A program made the position numbers and the translations under genes. From Hygrophila difformis (lineage: Eukaryota > Streptophyta > Magnoliopsida > Lamiales > Acanthaceae), in NCBI GenBank assembly GCA_030278955.1, contig JAOANR010000012.1, positions 30,627,491 through 30,691,490 of the forward strand: a DNA stretch of 64,000 bases, written 5' to 3'. Positions 34,937 to 46,826 of the stretch are shown piece after piece; position 1 is the first letter of the stretch, and every line of letters starts with the position of its first letter. Below the pieces are notes generated by a model. That model saw nothing but the letters and a program-made list of their open reading frames with translations, made no database searches and was not told the DNA's origin.

Positions 34937-35104
34937 TTCTCACAATCTTTTGTGTTTCATTCAATAAGAGATAGTCTAAAATTTGTCTATATCATGTTTT
35001 TCCATTGGTTTCTCACAATCTTTGGTGTTTCATTCAATAAGAGATAGTATGAAATTTGTTTGTATCATTTTTATCCATTTGTTTCTCGCAATCTTTTGTA
35101 TTTC
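34937..35104. repeat. 73-bp tandem repeat, third unit split by a solo LTR
   Basis: Units starting TTCTCACAATCTTTTGTGTT begin at 34937 and 35010, and a third, TTCTCGCAATCTTTTGTATT, at 35083. The third is cut at 35104 by the LTR and resumes at 37729 with CATTCAACTGAGA. The spacing of the starts is 73 bp both times. Confidence 0.8.
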
Positions 35105-35985
35105 TGTAACGCCCCAAAAATTTAAAACCAAATTTCTGTGACGTCACTGCCGTGTTACCTCTCTTAAACTGTTGGCCAATCAATTTAAGATCAATAACAC
35201 GTAGCCAAGTAAACAGGAAGCCAATGAATCATAATACAAATCCAGAAAGGAAACCTCACATCATAACAGACGTCCGGCTTACAAGCCTTATTCATGCGAC
35301 TTACCAGTCGACATAACAGTCTCATCTCAACCTGTCAGAGATATCCAGTAAACACAAGACGGTACATAGTATAATATTCAAGACAAGCACATAAGTTCAC
35401 AACATGCTAATGCATCTCTAGGTAGATCACTCATCCCCAAACCCCACATCGTGCTCAGGCTCTGCGTCCTCCCCGGGAATATCTATACATGAAAACATAG
35501 CAAGGTTCAGTACAAGGTACTGAGCAAGAATAGAAGAATCGGCATAAGGGGAAACAAGAATTAACTTGATTCCCTAGAAGTATATTTATACATATATGTG
35601 AAGGTATATTCCGTTTTTAAACATTTGTTAGGCATAACATAAAAATTAAACAGTGCAAATAAGTAAACATCACACCGTCCCATACCGGTGCTTCAACCAC
35701 TGCAAATAAGATGAATGATGGATGATGAGATGAAATGTTATGACCTAAGATGTCTATCTACCCTAAATGCAACACATAAGCATGCCTAGCGCGCACCTAG
35801 GTACCATGGTCGGTATTCCCTCCCATATAAGGGTCCACTCCCCTTAATGGTCGAGAGACATACCCACAGTGCCCCCGCCGCGGACACTAACAGCTGAGAT
35901 CGTGGCTTACGGCAAGCGGGTCAGGCTAAAGGTCATGAGCCCTTTCTAGCCAAATACAGACTAGGATATAAATCCTTTTCAGTCT

Positions 35986-36147
35986 CAATGCCCCGGGAAA
36001 GATACCATTATGCCCAATCGGATACCGATTCGTAAGCATAGGGTATCCTACCCGCGTAGCATTATTCAATGCCCCGGGAAAGATACTACTATGCCCAATC
36101 GGATACCGACTTGTAAGCATAGCGTATCTTACCCGCGTAGCATTATT
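35986..36147. repeat. 81-bp tandem duplication in the solo LTR
   Basis: Two copies of a unit starting CAATGCCCCGGGAAAGATAC begin at 35986 and 36067. They differ at only a few positions, including ATT/ACT after GATAC and TTCG/CTTG. Confidence 0.85.
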
Positions 36148-36154
36148 TGATTCA

Positions 36155-36325
36155 CCAACATATCATCACAGATATTCAGATATCATCACAGATATCACAT
36201 ATCATCACAGATATTCACATATCATCACAGATATTCAGATATCATCACAGATATCAAGATTCATCACAGATTTCCACATATCATCACAGATATTCAGATA
36301 TCATCACAGATATCAAGATTCAATT
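36155..36325. repeat. Minisatellite in the solo LTR
   Basis: About nine imperfect copies of an 18-20 bp unit, ATATCATCACAGATATTCAC or close variants, run head to tail. A further pair of about 115-bp repeats follows (about 36320-36545), sharing ACAACTCRTCNCGAGTTAAG and GTGCCAAGTCCCACATATCG. Confidence 0.85.
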
Positions 36326-37728
36326 CAATCACATGTCCATACGCAAACCAACGCATCAGGACATAATAAACAACTCGTCTCGAGTTAAGTATAATCCGGG
36401 GTATGCCAAGTCCCACATATCGGCATCAACATATATTCAGATTCAATTCCACACATGTCAATACGTAATTTACGTGTCATGACAAAATAAACAACTCATC
36501 ACGAGTTAAGTGTAATCACGGGTGTGCCAAGTCCCACATATCGGCACCAACTCTCACATCAGCATAGAAGCGAATCAAGACTCGATCTTAACTAAGGCAT
36601 AGTAGATCACCGCTAATCGCAACTAGGTTCAAAGATTGTGAGCATAATGATAGTTATGGCATGCTAGAAGCATAAGAAGAACTAAGGAAACACGAAGGAC
36701 GAAGAATCGGAAAACGAGCGAACGAATCGCGCGGACAGGATGCACGGCGCGCACCCCGCGCGGTTTTCTTGAGAAAACCGCGCCAACAGCGCGCCGTTCC
36801 AGGTTCGACGTGGTTCGTGTTTCTCGCGCGCTGCCCGCGCGCGTTTTGGCTAAAGGGCGCGCCAAGTGCGCGCCGACACACCAGAAACGATGGAAATGGC
36901 GGTTTCCGGCCATTCCACCGATTATGCCCCCATTTAGGCCTATCTCTACCCTTGCCTGGTATTGAGGTGGTCCAAACTCTTCCAATACAGCTCCCCAACT
37001 CCTCCAAACACCAATACCAAGCTACATAACAAGAAAATCAACCAAATCATCAAAATTTCATTCAAGAACATGATTTCATCATCATGAAACCATTTGAAGC
37101 TCTAAAACTGAAATCATCAACACCAAAATGGTCTCAAGTACTAACCTTAGCTTCCTTTAACACTTATTCAGCTTCCAAACAAGAATCCAAGCTTCGATTC
37201 AACACCAAAAGCAAGAATTTCTACAAACACCCAATTTTCGTCACCAACTTTCATCACCCCAAAACTCACTCAAACATCATCAAAATCAAGTGTAGAACTA
37301 GGAAAATACTTACCAAAGCTTATATAAGTAATCCCCCAACTTGATTTGAGGAAGAAAACACCAATTCCAAGCCAAAATGAAGAACCCTATCTTCACCGAG
37401 AGGGAGTGACGGGAATGGTAAGATGAGGATGAAGAAATGGGTTTCCCAATGCCCAAATCAGATTTTTGAAGGATCAAAAATGGATCCGGGTCGGGTCGTG
37501 GGTCTCGGGTCGGGTCGGAATGTGGGTTAAAAGGGTTACACCACTTGTCTTGACCACATTGCACCCATTTGAGCACTTGACTCTTATTATCTAGTGAGTT
37601 GAATTCACTTATTCCTCCACTTAAATCTTCATTCCCTACAAAATAATCCATATACCAAGTCTTTTGTTAATTAACCATAACTAAATTAAATTAATTATGA
37701 GTTAATTAAATCGGGGTGTTACAATTTC

Positions 37729-38100
37729 ATTCAACTGAGAAGTGTATACAAGTTTAATACAATGCCTAGCAAGTTCTATATTTTGTGTAAGATAAGTTTT
37801 TTATTTGAATTGAACAAATGAAAATATACTCAGTTTCCACATTATTGAAATCATATTGAAATCACATTATTGAAATCATATTGAAATCATTTTCCAAAAA
37901 AGTAAATTATTTCTATTCTTGATTAATCAATGGATATTAATAAATTATCCCTTAAATAATCGATAATTAATGTAATTTAGTTGTCCTCAATCTTTAGTCA
38001 CTAATCCAAAATGGTAAATTAATTATATTCTCAATTAATCCCTCCAATGATTGTTTCACATTAAATGTAAATCTCTTATGTTTAATTTCTCTCCCAAAAA
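37729..38100. other. AT-rich spacer between the solo LTR and the repeat array
   Basis: It begins with the remainder of the 73-bp unit split by the LTR. Modules of the following array (AAATTATTTCTATTCTTGATTA; CCTCAATCTTTAGTCACTAA) already occur here, so the array may start before 38101. Confidence 0.4.
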
Positions 38101-41100
38101 TCTCTTCTATATATAACATTTAAATATCATTAGAATAATTTATTAATTTATTAAAATAAACCATTCAATATTAATATGATTTATTAATTAATTTATACAT
38201 ATCTATTACAATTATATAAGGATCTTCCTACAATTATATATAAGGATCATCCTATATTTTTATTGATTCAAGTGATTACTTTAATTAATGTGAATGAATC
38301 ATCGGATAAGATTACTTTTGAATTGAGAATAAAATCGGGAATAAAAATCAATGGACTTTTGAATTGATCAATGAAGAAAATTTTGGAAACACAATATTAA
38401 ATTATAAAATGGAAACTAAATTTTAGAATATGTATTTTGTTTAAATAAACCATTCTATATTAGTATGATTTATTAATTAGTTTATACATATCTATTAGAA
38501 TTATATAAGGATCTTCCTACCATTATATAAGGATCTTCCTATAATTTTTAGTCAATAATCCCTAAAAGATATGAAAAATTATAATATTAAGTAACGCATC
38601 AATGATTAATTAACATTAAATGAAATTATGAATAATTCGTTCAATAATTATCCGCATAAATATTAATTATATTATATTCACAATTAATGTAATGATCAAT
38701 GGATAAGATTACTTTACTTTAATTAATGTGGATGAATCATCGGATAAGATTACTTTCGAATTGGGAAGAAAATCGGGAATAAAAATCAATGGACTTTTGA
38801 ATTGATCAATGAAGAAAATTTTGGAAACACAATATTAAATTATTGTGTTAAATTATTAAAATCGGGAAGAAAAATCAATGGATTTTTGAATTGATCAATG
38901 AAGAAAATTTTGGAAACACAATATTAAATTTTAAAATGGATTTTTGAATTGATAAATGAAGAAAATTTTGGAAACACAATATTGAATTATAAAATGGAAA
39001 CTAAATTTTAGAACATGTATTTTGTTTAAATACATAAGTTTTAGTTAATAATTCCAAAAAGGTAAATTATTTCTATTCTCGATTATTATCTGAATGAATC
39101 CCTAATTTTTAGTCAATATTCCGAAAAAGGTATATAATATAATAAAAAGTAATCACATCAATGATTGATTAATATTAAATAAAATTATGAATAATTTCTT
39201 CAATAATTATTCGCATTAACATTAATTATATTATATTGACAATTAATATAATGATCAGTGGATATTAAATAATTATTGTTGAAAAAAATCGGGAAGAAAA
39301 TTAGGGATTACAGAAATTATTCAATGAAGAAATATAATTAATGTTAACAAGTGATTACTGTAATTAATGTGGAAGAATTATTATCGGATAAGATTACTTT
39401 ATATTTAGTTTCCCAACTTATGGAAACTAAATATCAATGAAGAAAATTTTGGAACAAAATAGAATTAATATTGTGTTAAATTATTAAAATCGGGAAGAAA
39501 AATCAATGGATTAAATTTTAGAATATGTATTTCTTTACCATCTGTCAAATATCCTACACACCAATAATCTTATCCTATAATTGATTATATTCCATAATTG
39601 ATTAACATTAAATGAGATGAATATAATCCGGAAAAGGTAATATAATTCTAATCTGAATGATTAATGCAATTAATCCCTAATTTTTAAACAATAATTCCGA
39701 AAAGGTAAATTATTTCTATTCTCGATTAATCAATGGATATATAAATAAATTATCCAATAAATAATCGATAATTAATGTAATTTAGCTATTCTCTTTAGTC
39801 ACTAATCCCAAAATGGTAAATTAATTATATTCTCAATTAATCCCTATAATGATTAATTGTCATTAAATGAAAATCTATCATGTATAATTTTCCTCCCAAA
39901 AATCCCTTCTATATATAATATTTTAATATCATTAGTATCACTTATTAATTTATACATATTTAATAAAATTCGATAACGATCTTATTATAATTTATTTGTC
40001 AAATAATTTTATTTGTATTGGCAACTAAATCTTTCTATATAAATTTATCCGTATTTTGGAAACACAATATTAATTATAAAATAGAAACTAAATATTAGAA
40101 TATGCATTTTTTTAAATAAACTATTCTACATTAGAGATTTATTAATTAATTTATACATATCTATTACAATTATATAAGGATCTTCCTACAATTATATAAG
40201 GTTCTTCCTATATTTTTATTTATTCAAGTGATTCCTTTAATTAATGTGGAGGAATTATCAGATAAGATTACTTTTGAAATGGGAAGAAAATCGGGAAAAA
40301 AATCAATGAATTTTTGAATTGATCAATGCAGAAAATTTTGGAAACATAATAATAAATTATAAAATGGAAATTAAATTTTAGAATATGTATTTCTTTTATA
40401 AAATATACCATTCTATATTAGTATGATTTATTATTAATTAATTTATACATATCTATTACACTTATATAAGGATATTCCTACAATAATATAAGGTTCTTCC
40501 TATATTTTTATTCATTCAAGTGATTACTTTAATTAATGTGGAGGAATTATCGGATAAGATTACTTTTGAAATAGGAAAAAAATCGGGAAGAAAAATCAAT
40601 GGATTTTTGAATTGATCAATGGAAATTTTTTTGGAAAGACAATATTAAATTATAAAATGGAAACTAAACTTTAGAACATGTATTTTGTTTAAATCCATAA
40701 TTTTTAGTAAATAATTCCAAATAGGTAGATTATTTCTATTACACTCACAGCACCGTCTACCTAAGATAAAAAACATCAAATCCGAATAAAATTCGCTTTC
40801 TGCGGGTCTTTGGCTCAAATTTTATTCGGATTTGATGTTTTTTATCTTAGGTAGAAGGTGCTGTGAGTGTAATTTGCTGTTGTGAACTCATATTTGGTTG
40901 ATGAATGAGAAATTCCTTTTCCTCAAAAAAAAACTTCTATTCTCGATTATTATCTCAATGAATCCCTAATTTGTAGTCAATAATCCAAAAAAGGAATAAA
41001 AATATAATATAAAGTAATCACATCAATGATTGATTAAGATTAAATAAAATTATGAATAATTCCTTCAATAATTATACGTATTAATATTAATTATATTATA

Positions 41101-42406
41101 TTCACAGTTAGTTTAATGATCAATGGATATTAAATAATTTTTATTGAATAAAATCGGGAAGAAAATTAGGGATTACATGAATTATTCAATGAAGAAATAT
41201 AATTAATGTTAACAAGTGATTACTTTAATTAATGTGGAGGAATTATTATCGGATAAGATTACTTTATATTTAGTTCATTGAATATTTAGTTTCCCCACGT
41301 ATGGAAACTAAATATTAATGAAGAAAATTTTGGAAGAAAATGGAAACACAATATTAAATTATTGTGTTAAATTATTAAAATCGAGAAGAAAAATCAATGG
41401 ATTTTTGAATTGATCAATGAAGAAAGTTTTGGAAACACAATATTAAACTAGAAAATGGAAACTAAATTTTAGAATATGTATTTTGTTTAAATACATAATT
41501 TTTAGTAAATAATTCCAAATAGGTAGATTATTTTTATTCTCGATTATTATCTCAATGAATCCCTAATTTTTAGTCAATAAGCCAAAAAAGGTATAAAAAT
41601 ATAATATAAAATAATCACATCAATGATTGATTAAAATTAAATAAAATTATCCAATAATTCCTTCAATAATTATTCGCATTAACATTAATTATATTATATT
41701 CACAACTAAATGTAATGATCAATGGATATTAATATTAATTATATTATATTCGCATTAACATTAATGTTAACAAGTGATTACTTTAATTAATGTGGAGGAA
41801 TTATTATCGGATAAGATTACTTTATATATTGTTCATTGAATATTTAGTTTCCCAACTTATGGAAACTAAATATCAATGAAGAAAATTTTGGAAGAAAATG
41901 GAAACACAATATTGAATTATTGTGCTAAATTATTAAAACCGGGAAGAAAATCAATGAAATTTTGAATTGATCAATGGCGATAATTTTGGAAACACAATAT
42001 TAATTAAATTATAAAATGAAAACTAAATTTTAGAATATGTATTTTTTAAAAATAAACAATTCTATATTAGTATGATTTATTAATTAATTTATACATATCT
42101 AATAGAATTATATAAGGATATTCCTACCATTATATAAGGATCTTCCTATAATTTTAATCAATAATTCCAAAAAGATATAAAAAATTATAATATAAAGTAA
42201 CCCCATCAATGATTGATTAACATTAAGTATCTTCCTATTCATATCTATTACAATTATATAAAGATCTTTCTATAATATTTTTATCAAAATATTTTTATTT
42301 CTATATCTGAGACGTTTTATTCTTTTGTTGAATCTTTAAATAATTAAAATTCCTTAATATTTTAGAAACATTTCTTCCCGCGCATTGCGCGGGCGGGTAA
42401 TTCTAG
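38101..42406 (+). mobile_element. Probable Helitron made of degenerate AT-rich repeats
   Basis: The 3' end is clear: a hairpin CCCGCGCATTGCGCGGG at 42377-42393, nine bases, then CTAG at 42403-42406 followed by T. The proposed 5' end is TCTCTTCTATATATAACATT at 38101, preceded by A. A related sequence, TCCCTTCTATATATAAT, recurs at about 39903, so the true start could be there or elsewhere. The body is non-coding. It repeats a set of modules at irregular spacing: TTAATTAATGTGGAGGAATT about seven times, ATATAAGGATCTTCCTA about five, TTTTGGAAACACAATATTAA about seven, and CACAATTAATGTAATGATCA about four. It is a non-autonomous element. Confidence 0.6.
40738..40933. mobile_element. Foldback retroposon-like insertion with poly-A end
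   Basis: Two 56-bp arms, 40738-40793 and 40818-40873, are inverted complements with a single mismatch and are separated by 24 bp. After the second arm comes about 50 bp and then A9-C at 40925-40933. The copy of this array module at 41510-41560 lacks the insertion, and the words TTCTATT on both sides of it (before 40741 and after 40933) look like a short target duplication. Poly-A plus duplication suggests target-primed reverse transcription. The long hairpin would also resemble a miRNA precursor if transcribed. Confidence 0.65.
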
Positions 42407-42481
42407 TTTTACTTTATTTAAGAATATTCTATTTTGATTCTGTTACTATTCATTTATTTTTTTTATTTAAAAATTATATTA

Positions 42482-43054
42482 TCTCTTCTCTCTATTATAT
42501 AAGAGAAGAAGTTCCAAATCCTGCCAAATTGAATTTCAATCTCCACCGTTGGATTAGAAAGCCAATTGGAATTGTGACCGTCAGATTAAAAATCCCATTT
42601 GCACATTATAGGGTCGGGTTTTCCCCGATTTTTCAATCTCTTCAATCTCTTCTGGAATGTTCGCTCATACCCCCATCGTTCTCCTTCCGCCCTAAATTTC
42701 CCACGCCCGATTTCACTCCGGCTCGCGATTCCATCCCAGGTTGAACCCGCGTAGAAAGTGTTCCTCTGCCCCGCGTCGCCGGTGGTTGGTTGTTGCGTTG
42801 CAGCCATCACTGTTTGGAAGATAGCGCCGCCGACACCGCACACGGTTCCCGCCATCGCCGCCGCTGAGGGCAACCGCCTTTGCCCGGCGCGGACCCTCCC
42901 ATCGTTGTCGCCGCCATCTCTGCGCGAGCCGCCATCGCCCGACGCCGCTGAGGGCATACCTTTGTTTTCCTAGCGATAGTTTAGGAAAAAAAAATTCAAA
43001 ACCCTAATTCTTCTTTTCGCTCCTCAAGACTCGCTGCTCAATTTCTCGCCTATC
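42482..43054 (+). other. 5' part of the capture element and SNU13 promoter region
   Basis: It holds the presumed Helitron start followed by a GC-rich stretch (about 42700-42970). Homologous words (GCCTTTGCCCNGCGCGGANCC; CCATCNTTGTCGCCGCC) recur at about 45064-45120, so part of this block is duplicated inside the element. The leader just before the SNU13 start, with AAAACCCTAATTCTTC, looks like a plant 5' untranslated region. A frame at 42385-42744 has no known domain. Confidence 0.4.
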
Positions 43055-43928
43055 ATGGTAATGCTTGTATTTCCGAATGCTGGTTTCGATTTTTACGTAT
43101 ACTATTCATCAATTTAATCATCTGCGGATATTAATAATGAACAGAGTGTGGAAACTGTGAACCCGAAAGCGATACCATTGGCGGATGCCCAGCTCACCAT
43201 CATTATCCTCTACTTGGTTCAACAGGCTGCCAATTACAAGCAACTCAAAAAGGGTGCTAATGAAGGTTGGGTAAATTTCTGATCTTCGTAAAAAAAAAAA
43301 TGATGGTTTGTCACTGGAACGAATTTCGTGGGCCTAAAAATAATGGCATCTTTTTTTTTATATTGCACAGCAACTAAGACACTGAACAGAGGGATTTGTG
43401 AGTTGGTTGTGATGGCCGGCGACACAGAGCCTATTGAAATCCTTCTCCACCTCCCACTTCTTGCTGAAGATAAGGTTTTTCCTTCTCCTGCCAAATATTC
43501 CTTGTACTCTGTTTTGAAGATTTGACTCATCAGTCACTGATCATACATTGAGGGAATGAAACAAAATCGTGTGATGGTTAATATGAGTGTTCTTGTTGGC
43601 ATGTTCCAATTTGAGTTATGATGATAGTTTTGTGTCTGCAGAATGTATGCTATGTGTTTGTTCCATGAAAGCAAGCACTTGGTAGAGCATGTGGAGTAAC
43701 TAGACCTGTCATTGCTTGTTCTGTGACAAGCAATGAAGGAAGTCAGTTGAAATCTCAAATACAACAAGTGAAGGTACTGCTGCTATTGGGATGCTTACTT
43801 AGTTTCTTGTGATAAGCTACATTTGCATGATGTTAATGGTAGTAATACTTTATGTATTTGTTTCATATAGTATTTCTTTCCTTTCTTGTCTGGTGTTGCA
43901 GAATGCTATAGAGAAGCTCCTGATCTGA
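43055..43928 (+). pseudogene. SNU13/NHP2L1 (15.5K) gene copy with one nonsense codon
   Basis: SNU13 is an L7Ae-family protein that binds kink-turns in U4 snRNA and box C/D snoRNAs. The copy keeps the whole exon structure: exon 1 is the ATG alone (43055-43057), then 43145-43265, 43371-43474, 43642-43773 and 43902-43928, all with GT-AG introns. The product of about 128 codons reads [40 protein letters not shown] and [20 protein letters not shown], ending NAIEKLLI, close to the plant protein. One break is visible: TGA at 43666-43668 where the conserved serine of VPSKQ is expected, a C-to-G change of TCA. Conserved retention of introns rules out a processed copy. A genomic fragment was taken up, probably by the Helitron. 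Confidence 0.85.
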
Positions 43929-44319
43929 TTGTTTAAAAGCTTCATCCAACATAATGGACCTCTTTATCAGTGAACCCCGAGGTTTTTTGATTGAGTCAAC
44001 ATCCTTTTACAGGTCTTTTTTTTCTTTTTTTTTGGGGGGGGGGGGGGAGGGGGGGGGGTTAACACACATGCCTTTTTCAGTTGATCTGTTTGAGAAATCT
44101 CTTTGCCAGTTAAAATTCTGCATATTTGAAATAGTTGAATCAGTATGAAAGTTGTACGATAGTGAGCAGGACTGGATTCTGAATTGCTGATGTATAACAA
44201 AGCTCCTACAAGATTGATTCAGTCAGTGGCGATTTTAGAGGGCTCTAGGTGGCGAATTTTTTTAGAAGAGCTCCAGGTGGTCATTTGACCCCCTCATTTA
44301 ATAAAAGAAAAAAATTTAA

Positions 44320-44626
44320 AAAATTATTCCCTCCATCTCATTTAATATGTCATGTTATCGTGGGTGGAAATTAAGTTGAAGTTCATTTATGAGTATATGA
44401 TGGAGTCCACATAATTGTTAAACAAAAAAATAACTTTTATTCATACATTTATGATAGGATATCCAAAAATAATAAGTAGATTATTATACAAAGAGAGTAT
44501 TTTTAGTTTAAAGTACTATATAATTAAAAAAATACTATCTCCGTTTCATAGTTTTTGTTACGGGTCATTTTTTGGCACTATAAACTGTTTAGCTTTAATT
44601 CAAACTTTTATCATGAACATGAGAGG
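44320..44626. mobile_element. Truncated MITE remnants
   Basis: TATTCCCTCCATCTCATTTA near 44320 and TACTATCTCCGTTTCATAGT at 44533 are left ends of Stowaway-like MITEs. Neither has a recognisable right end. The second is cut by the CACTA insertion at 44630. Confidence 0.5.
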
Positions 44627-44629
44627 TAT

Positions 44630-44772
44630 CACTAAAAAAAAAAATATCACGGAAGGTGACAATTCGCCTTCTTCGTCGTTTCGCACACGAGGTGAGGAAC
44701 AATGCGACGAAATTTGTCAGGTGATGATATTAGTCTCCTTTTTTGTCGCATTCCCACGAATTTCTTGTAGTG
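44630..44772. mobile_element. Miniature CACTA element
   Basis: It starts CACTAAAAAAAAAAATATC and ends GAATTTCTTGTAGTG, the inverse of the usual CACTACAAGAAATTC end. A 3-bp duplication TAT flanks it (44627-44629 and 44773-44775), as expected for CACTA (En/Spm) elements. The left end has decayed in the ACAAGAAA part. At 143 bp it is non-coding. Confidence 0.7.
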
Positions 44773-44993
44773 TATGAAATTCTCTTTGATTTTATCTTGC
44801 ACTCCCACGTATAAGTGAACTGTTTTTCCGAGAGATTAGTGAGTAATCTGTGTACATGTAGTGCTTAAAACTATTTTCAAGTAGGAAATGATAATAAAAG
44901 GTGGGCGAAATTTTGTTTCTTCAACAATGTGCTACTTTTAGTATAAATACTAGCTCTGATGTTCTGAGAAATTTTGTTTCTTCAACAATTGAG

Positions 44994-45195
44994 GGCGTCT
45001 CTCTCTCCCGACGAGCTCCAACCACCATGACGGAACTCCGGCCTCCGCAAGCCCTAGCCACCGCCTTTGCCCTGCGCGGAGCCTCCCATCATTGTCGCCG
45101 CCCTCCCTGCGCAAGCCGCCAACGTCCGGGGGCCTCTCTCCCTCTGGCCGACCCATCCCGCCGGCGTCTCTCTCCCGACGAGCTCCAACCACCAT
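44994..45195 (+). repeat. Direct repeat flanking a GC-rich segment
   Basis: The word GGCGTCTCTCTC(TC)CCGACG followed by AGCTCCAACCACCAT occurs at 44994-45028 and 45163-45195. The GC-rich sequence between them resembles 42830-42955. A second pair, AAATTTTGTTTCTTCAACAA, lies at about 44908 and 44971. Confidence 0.7.
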
Positions 45196-45490
45196 CACGG
45201 AATGGTCAGCCTTACAAACCAATCGTGTATTCCCAAACCGACAGGTAGCTTTCCTACTCTCTGGCCCTTAATTCCTTGTCTTCGTACCATGATTACTGTC
45301 GATTTTTCCAATTATATGGATGATTGTATAGAATTCTGATTTTGTGGAAGTCTGACGAACATTTGTATCATCCTTGTGAACACATGGATGTTTTAGGTTT
45401 TAAATTTCTGTTGGAACAATGGAAAGCATACCAATCGAACTTAGATAAACATTCTAATAAGCCAACAGCTGTGTTCAATATTTTTAGGAC

Positions 45491-45898
45491 CTATGATCCA
45501 TAGAAAGCAAAATGGAACAGTCAGGGACAACGAAAAGGGTTTCTTCCTGCAATCCTTCTATTGGGCATCCATCTGTAGAGGTGGAGGAACTGTTGCCATC
45601 AGAGTTGGAGAAGAATGTAGACCCTAGCAGTCGAAAGAGGGGTAGGAGAGGAGGTATACTGGAGATGGTTGCAGCTACAAAGCTCGAGGCCGAGGTTATA
45701 ACAAAAGTAAACAGCAAATTTCCTATAACCGATTGTGTCCAAGCCTTAGACGAGTTGCAAGGTATTGACAACCAAGTTTTTCTTACTGCATTAGATTTGT
45801 TTAACAACCGTAATGCGAGGGAGATGTTCTTAACTGTAAAAGCTGAGATACAACTTGAATGGCTTCGAAAGAAATGTTTGTGTTGTGGTCTTCAGTAA
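45491..45898 (+). pseudogene. MYB/SANT-like protein, C-terminal fragment
   Basis: The frame begins after a TTTTTAG acceptor at 45488 and stops at 45896-45898. It contains SSRKRGRRGGILEMVAATKL and then the block ELQGIDNQVFLTALDLFNNR followed by REMFLTVKAEIQLEWLRKK. This is the C-terminal module of plant L10-interacting MYB-like proteins, which are related to the DNA-binding partner protein of PIF/Harbinger transposons. The N-terminal trihelix/SANT domain is absent. The first ATG is at 45512. It is presumably a single captured exon; whether from a host gene or a Harbinger element is open. Confidence 0.6.
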
Positions 45899-46338
45899 AT
45901 TGATTGCATTTAGAAGCTGGTTTTTTTGCAGTGTATAATGTCTATATCAAATCAACCAACACTGACGAAGCCATGAGGCCATGTTGAAGAACATTTGTGG
46001 AGACTCTATGTATTTACTTTTCCGTAAGCGAATCGGCAAAGGATGGGCACTTGGTGGGAGCCATATACATTTTTTTTTACAAATCATTATAAAAAATTAA
46101 TCATGATACTATCATTGGATTGCCTATTTCAAATCTGTCCTGATTTATAATGATACATATCAGTCCTACCTCCCGCAATACATATTGGATGATTTATAAA
46201 TTTGCAAATTAATCATTATAAACATGTATGAGTGGATATGAAATACCAATCCTACCTGGTAATTATTTGTAAATGGGTTCTATGATATGCAAGCAGTGGT
46301 TTTTTTTTTTTTTATAACTGCATTTATGCTGTGCTAAG

Positions 46339-46777
46339 GACTTTGAATTTAAAGAGTGGAAAGAGGTTCAAAAACACTATCTTCATGGCTACCATGGTGT
46401 TGATAAGTCTGGAAGACTGGTATACCTAGAAAGGTTGGGGATGATAGCTTGCTATTGCGAATTACAACATTGGAGCGTTTGTGAAATACCAAGTTCAGGA
46501 GTTTGAGAAAACTCTTGCTACAAGGTTTCCTGCATGTTCTGTTGCTGCTAATAGGCACATAGACACGAGCACAACGATTTTGGACGTTCAAGGACTGGTA
46601 CTTTTTTCGTCCTAATTTTATGATGGGAGTATTTATGCGTAACTATCATGTACATTGTTCATTTGAGCTCTCTCTTTCAATCCAGGGTTTAATGAGTTTG
46701 ACTGGTCTGGTTATAGATTTCATTAAGATGGTTTAGAAGATTGACAATGACAACTATCCTGAAGTATGTCGCCTGAA

Positions 46778-46826
<49 letters not shown>

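Larger units (their letters stand above)
35105..37723. mobile_element. Solo LTR, 2.6 kb, probably Ty3/gypsy
   Basis: It begins TGTAACGCCCCAAAAA and ends TCGGGGTGTTACA, the inverted-end form common in plant gypsy LTRs. A perfect 5-bp duplication ATTTC flanks it at 35100-35104 and 37724-37728. No gag-pol or second LTR is present, so it is best read as a solo LTR left by recombination between two LTRs. Internal tandem repeats are listed separately. The GC-rich block 36715-36880 contains a perfect hairpin with 11-bp arms at 36758-36783. Open frames at 36629-37029 arise from this GC-rich block, are overlapping on both strands, and show no domain. Orientation cannot be fixed. Confidence 0.85.

Noticed and set aside
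36155..36325. CRISPR-like direct repeat array
   Set aside because: The units are contiguous and imperfect without unique spacers, and the context is a plant LTR; it is a minisatellite.
36629..37029. Overlapping open frames on both strands in GC-rich DNA
   Set aside because: They lack stops only because of high GC content, show no domains and lie inside an LTR.
44034..44058. G25 run as a G-quadruplex regulatory site
   Set aside because: It adjoins a long T run in non-coding mobile DNA and is most simply a homopolymer tract; its length may be an assembly artefact.
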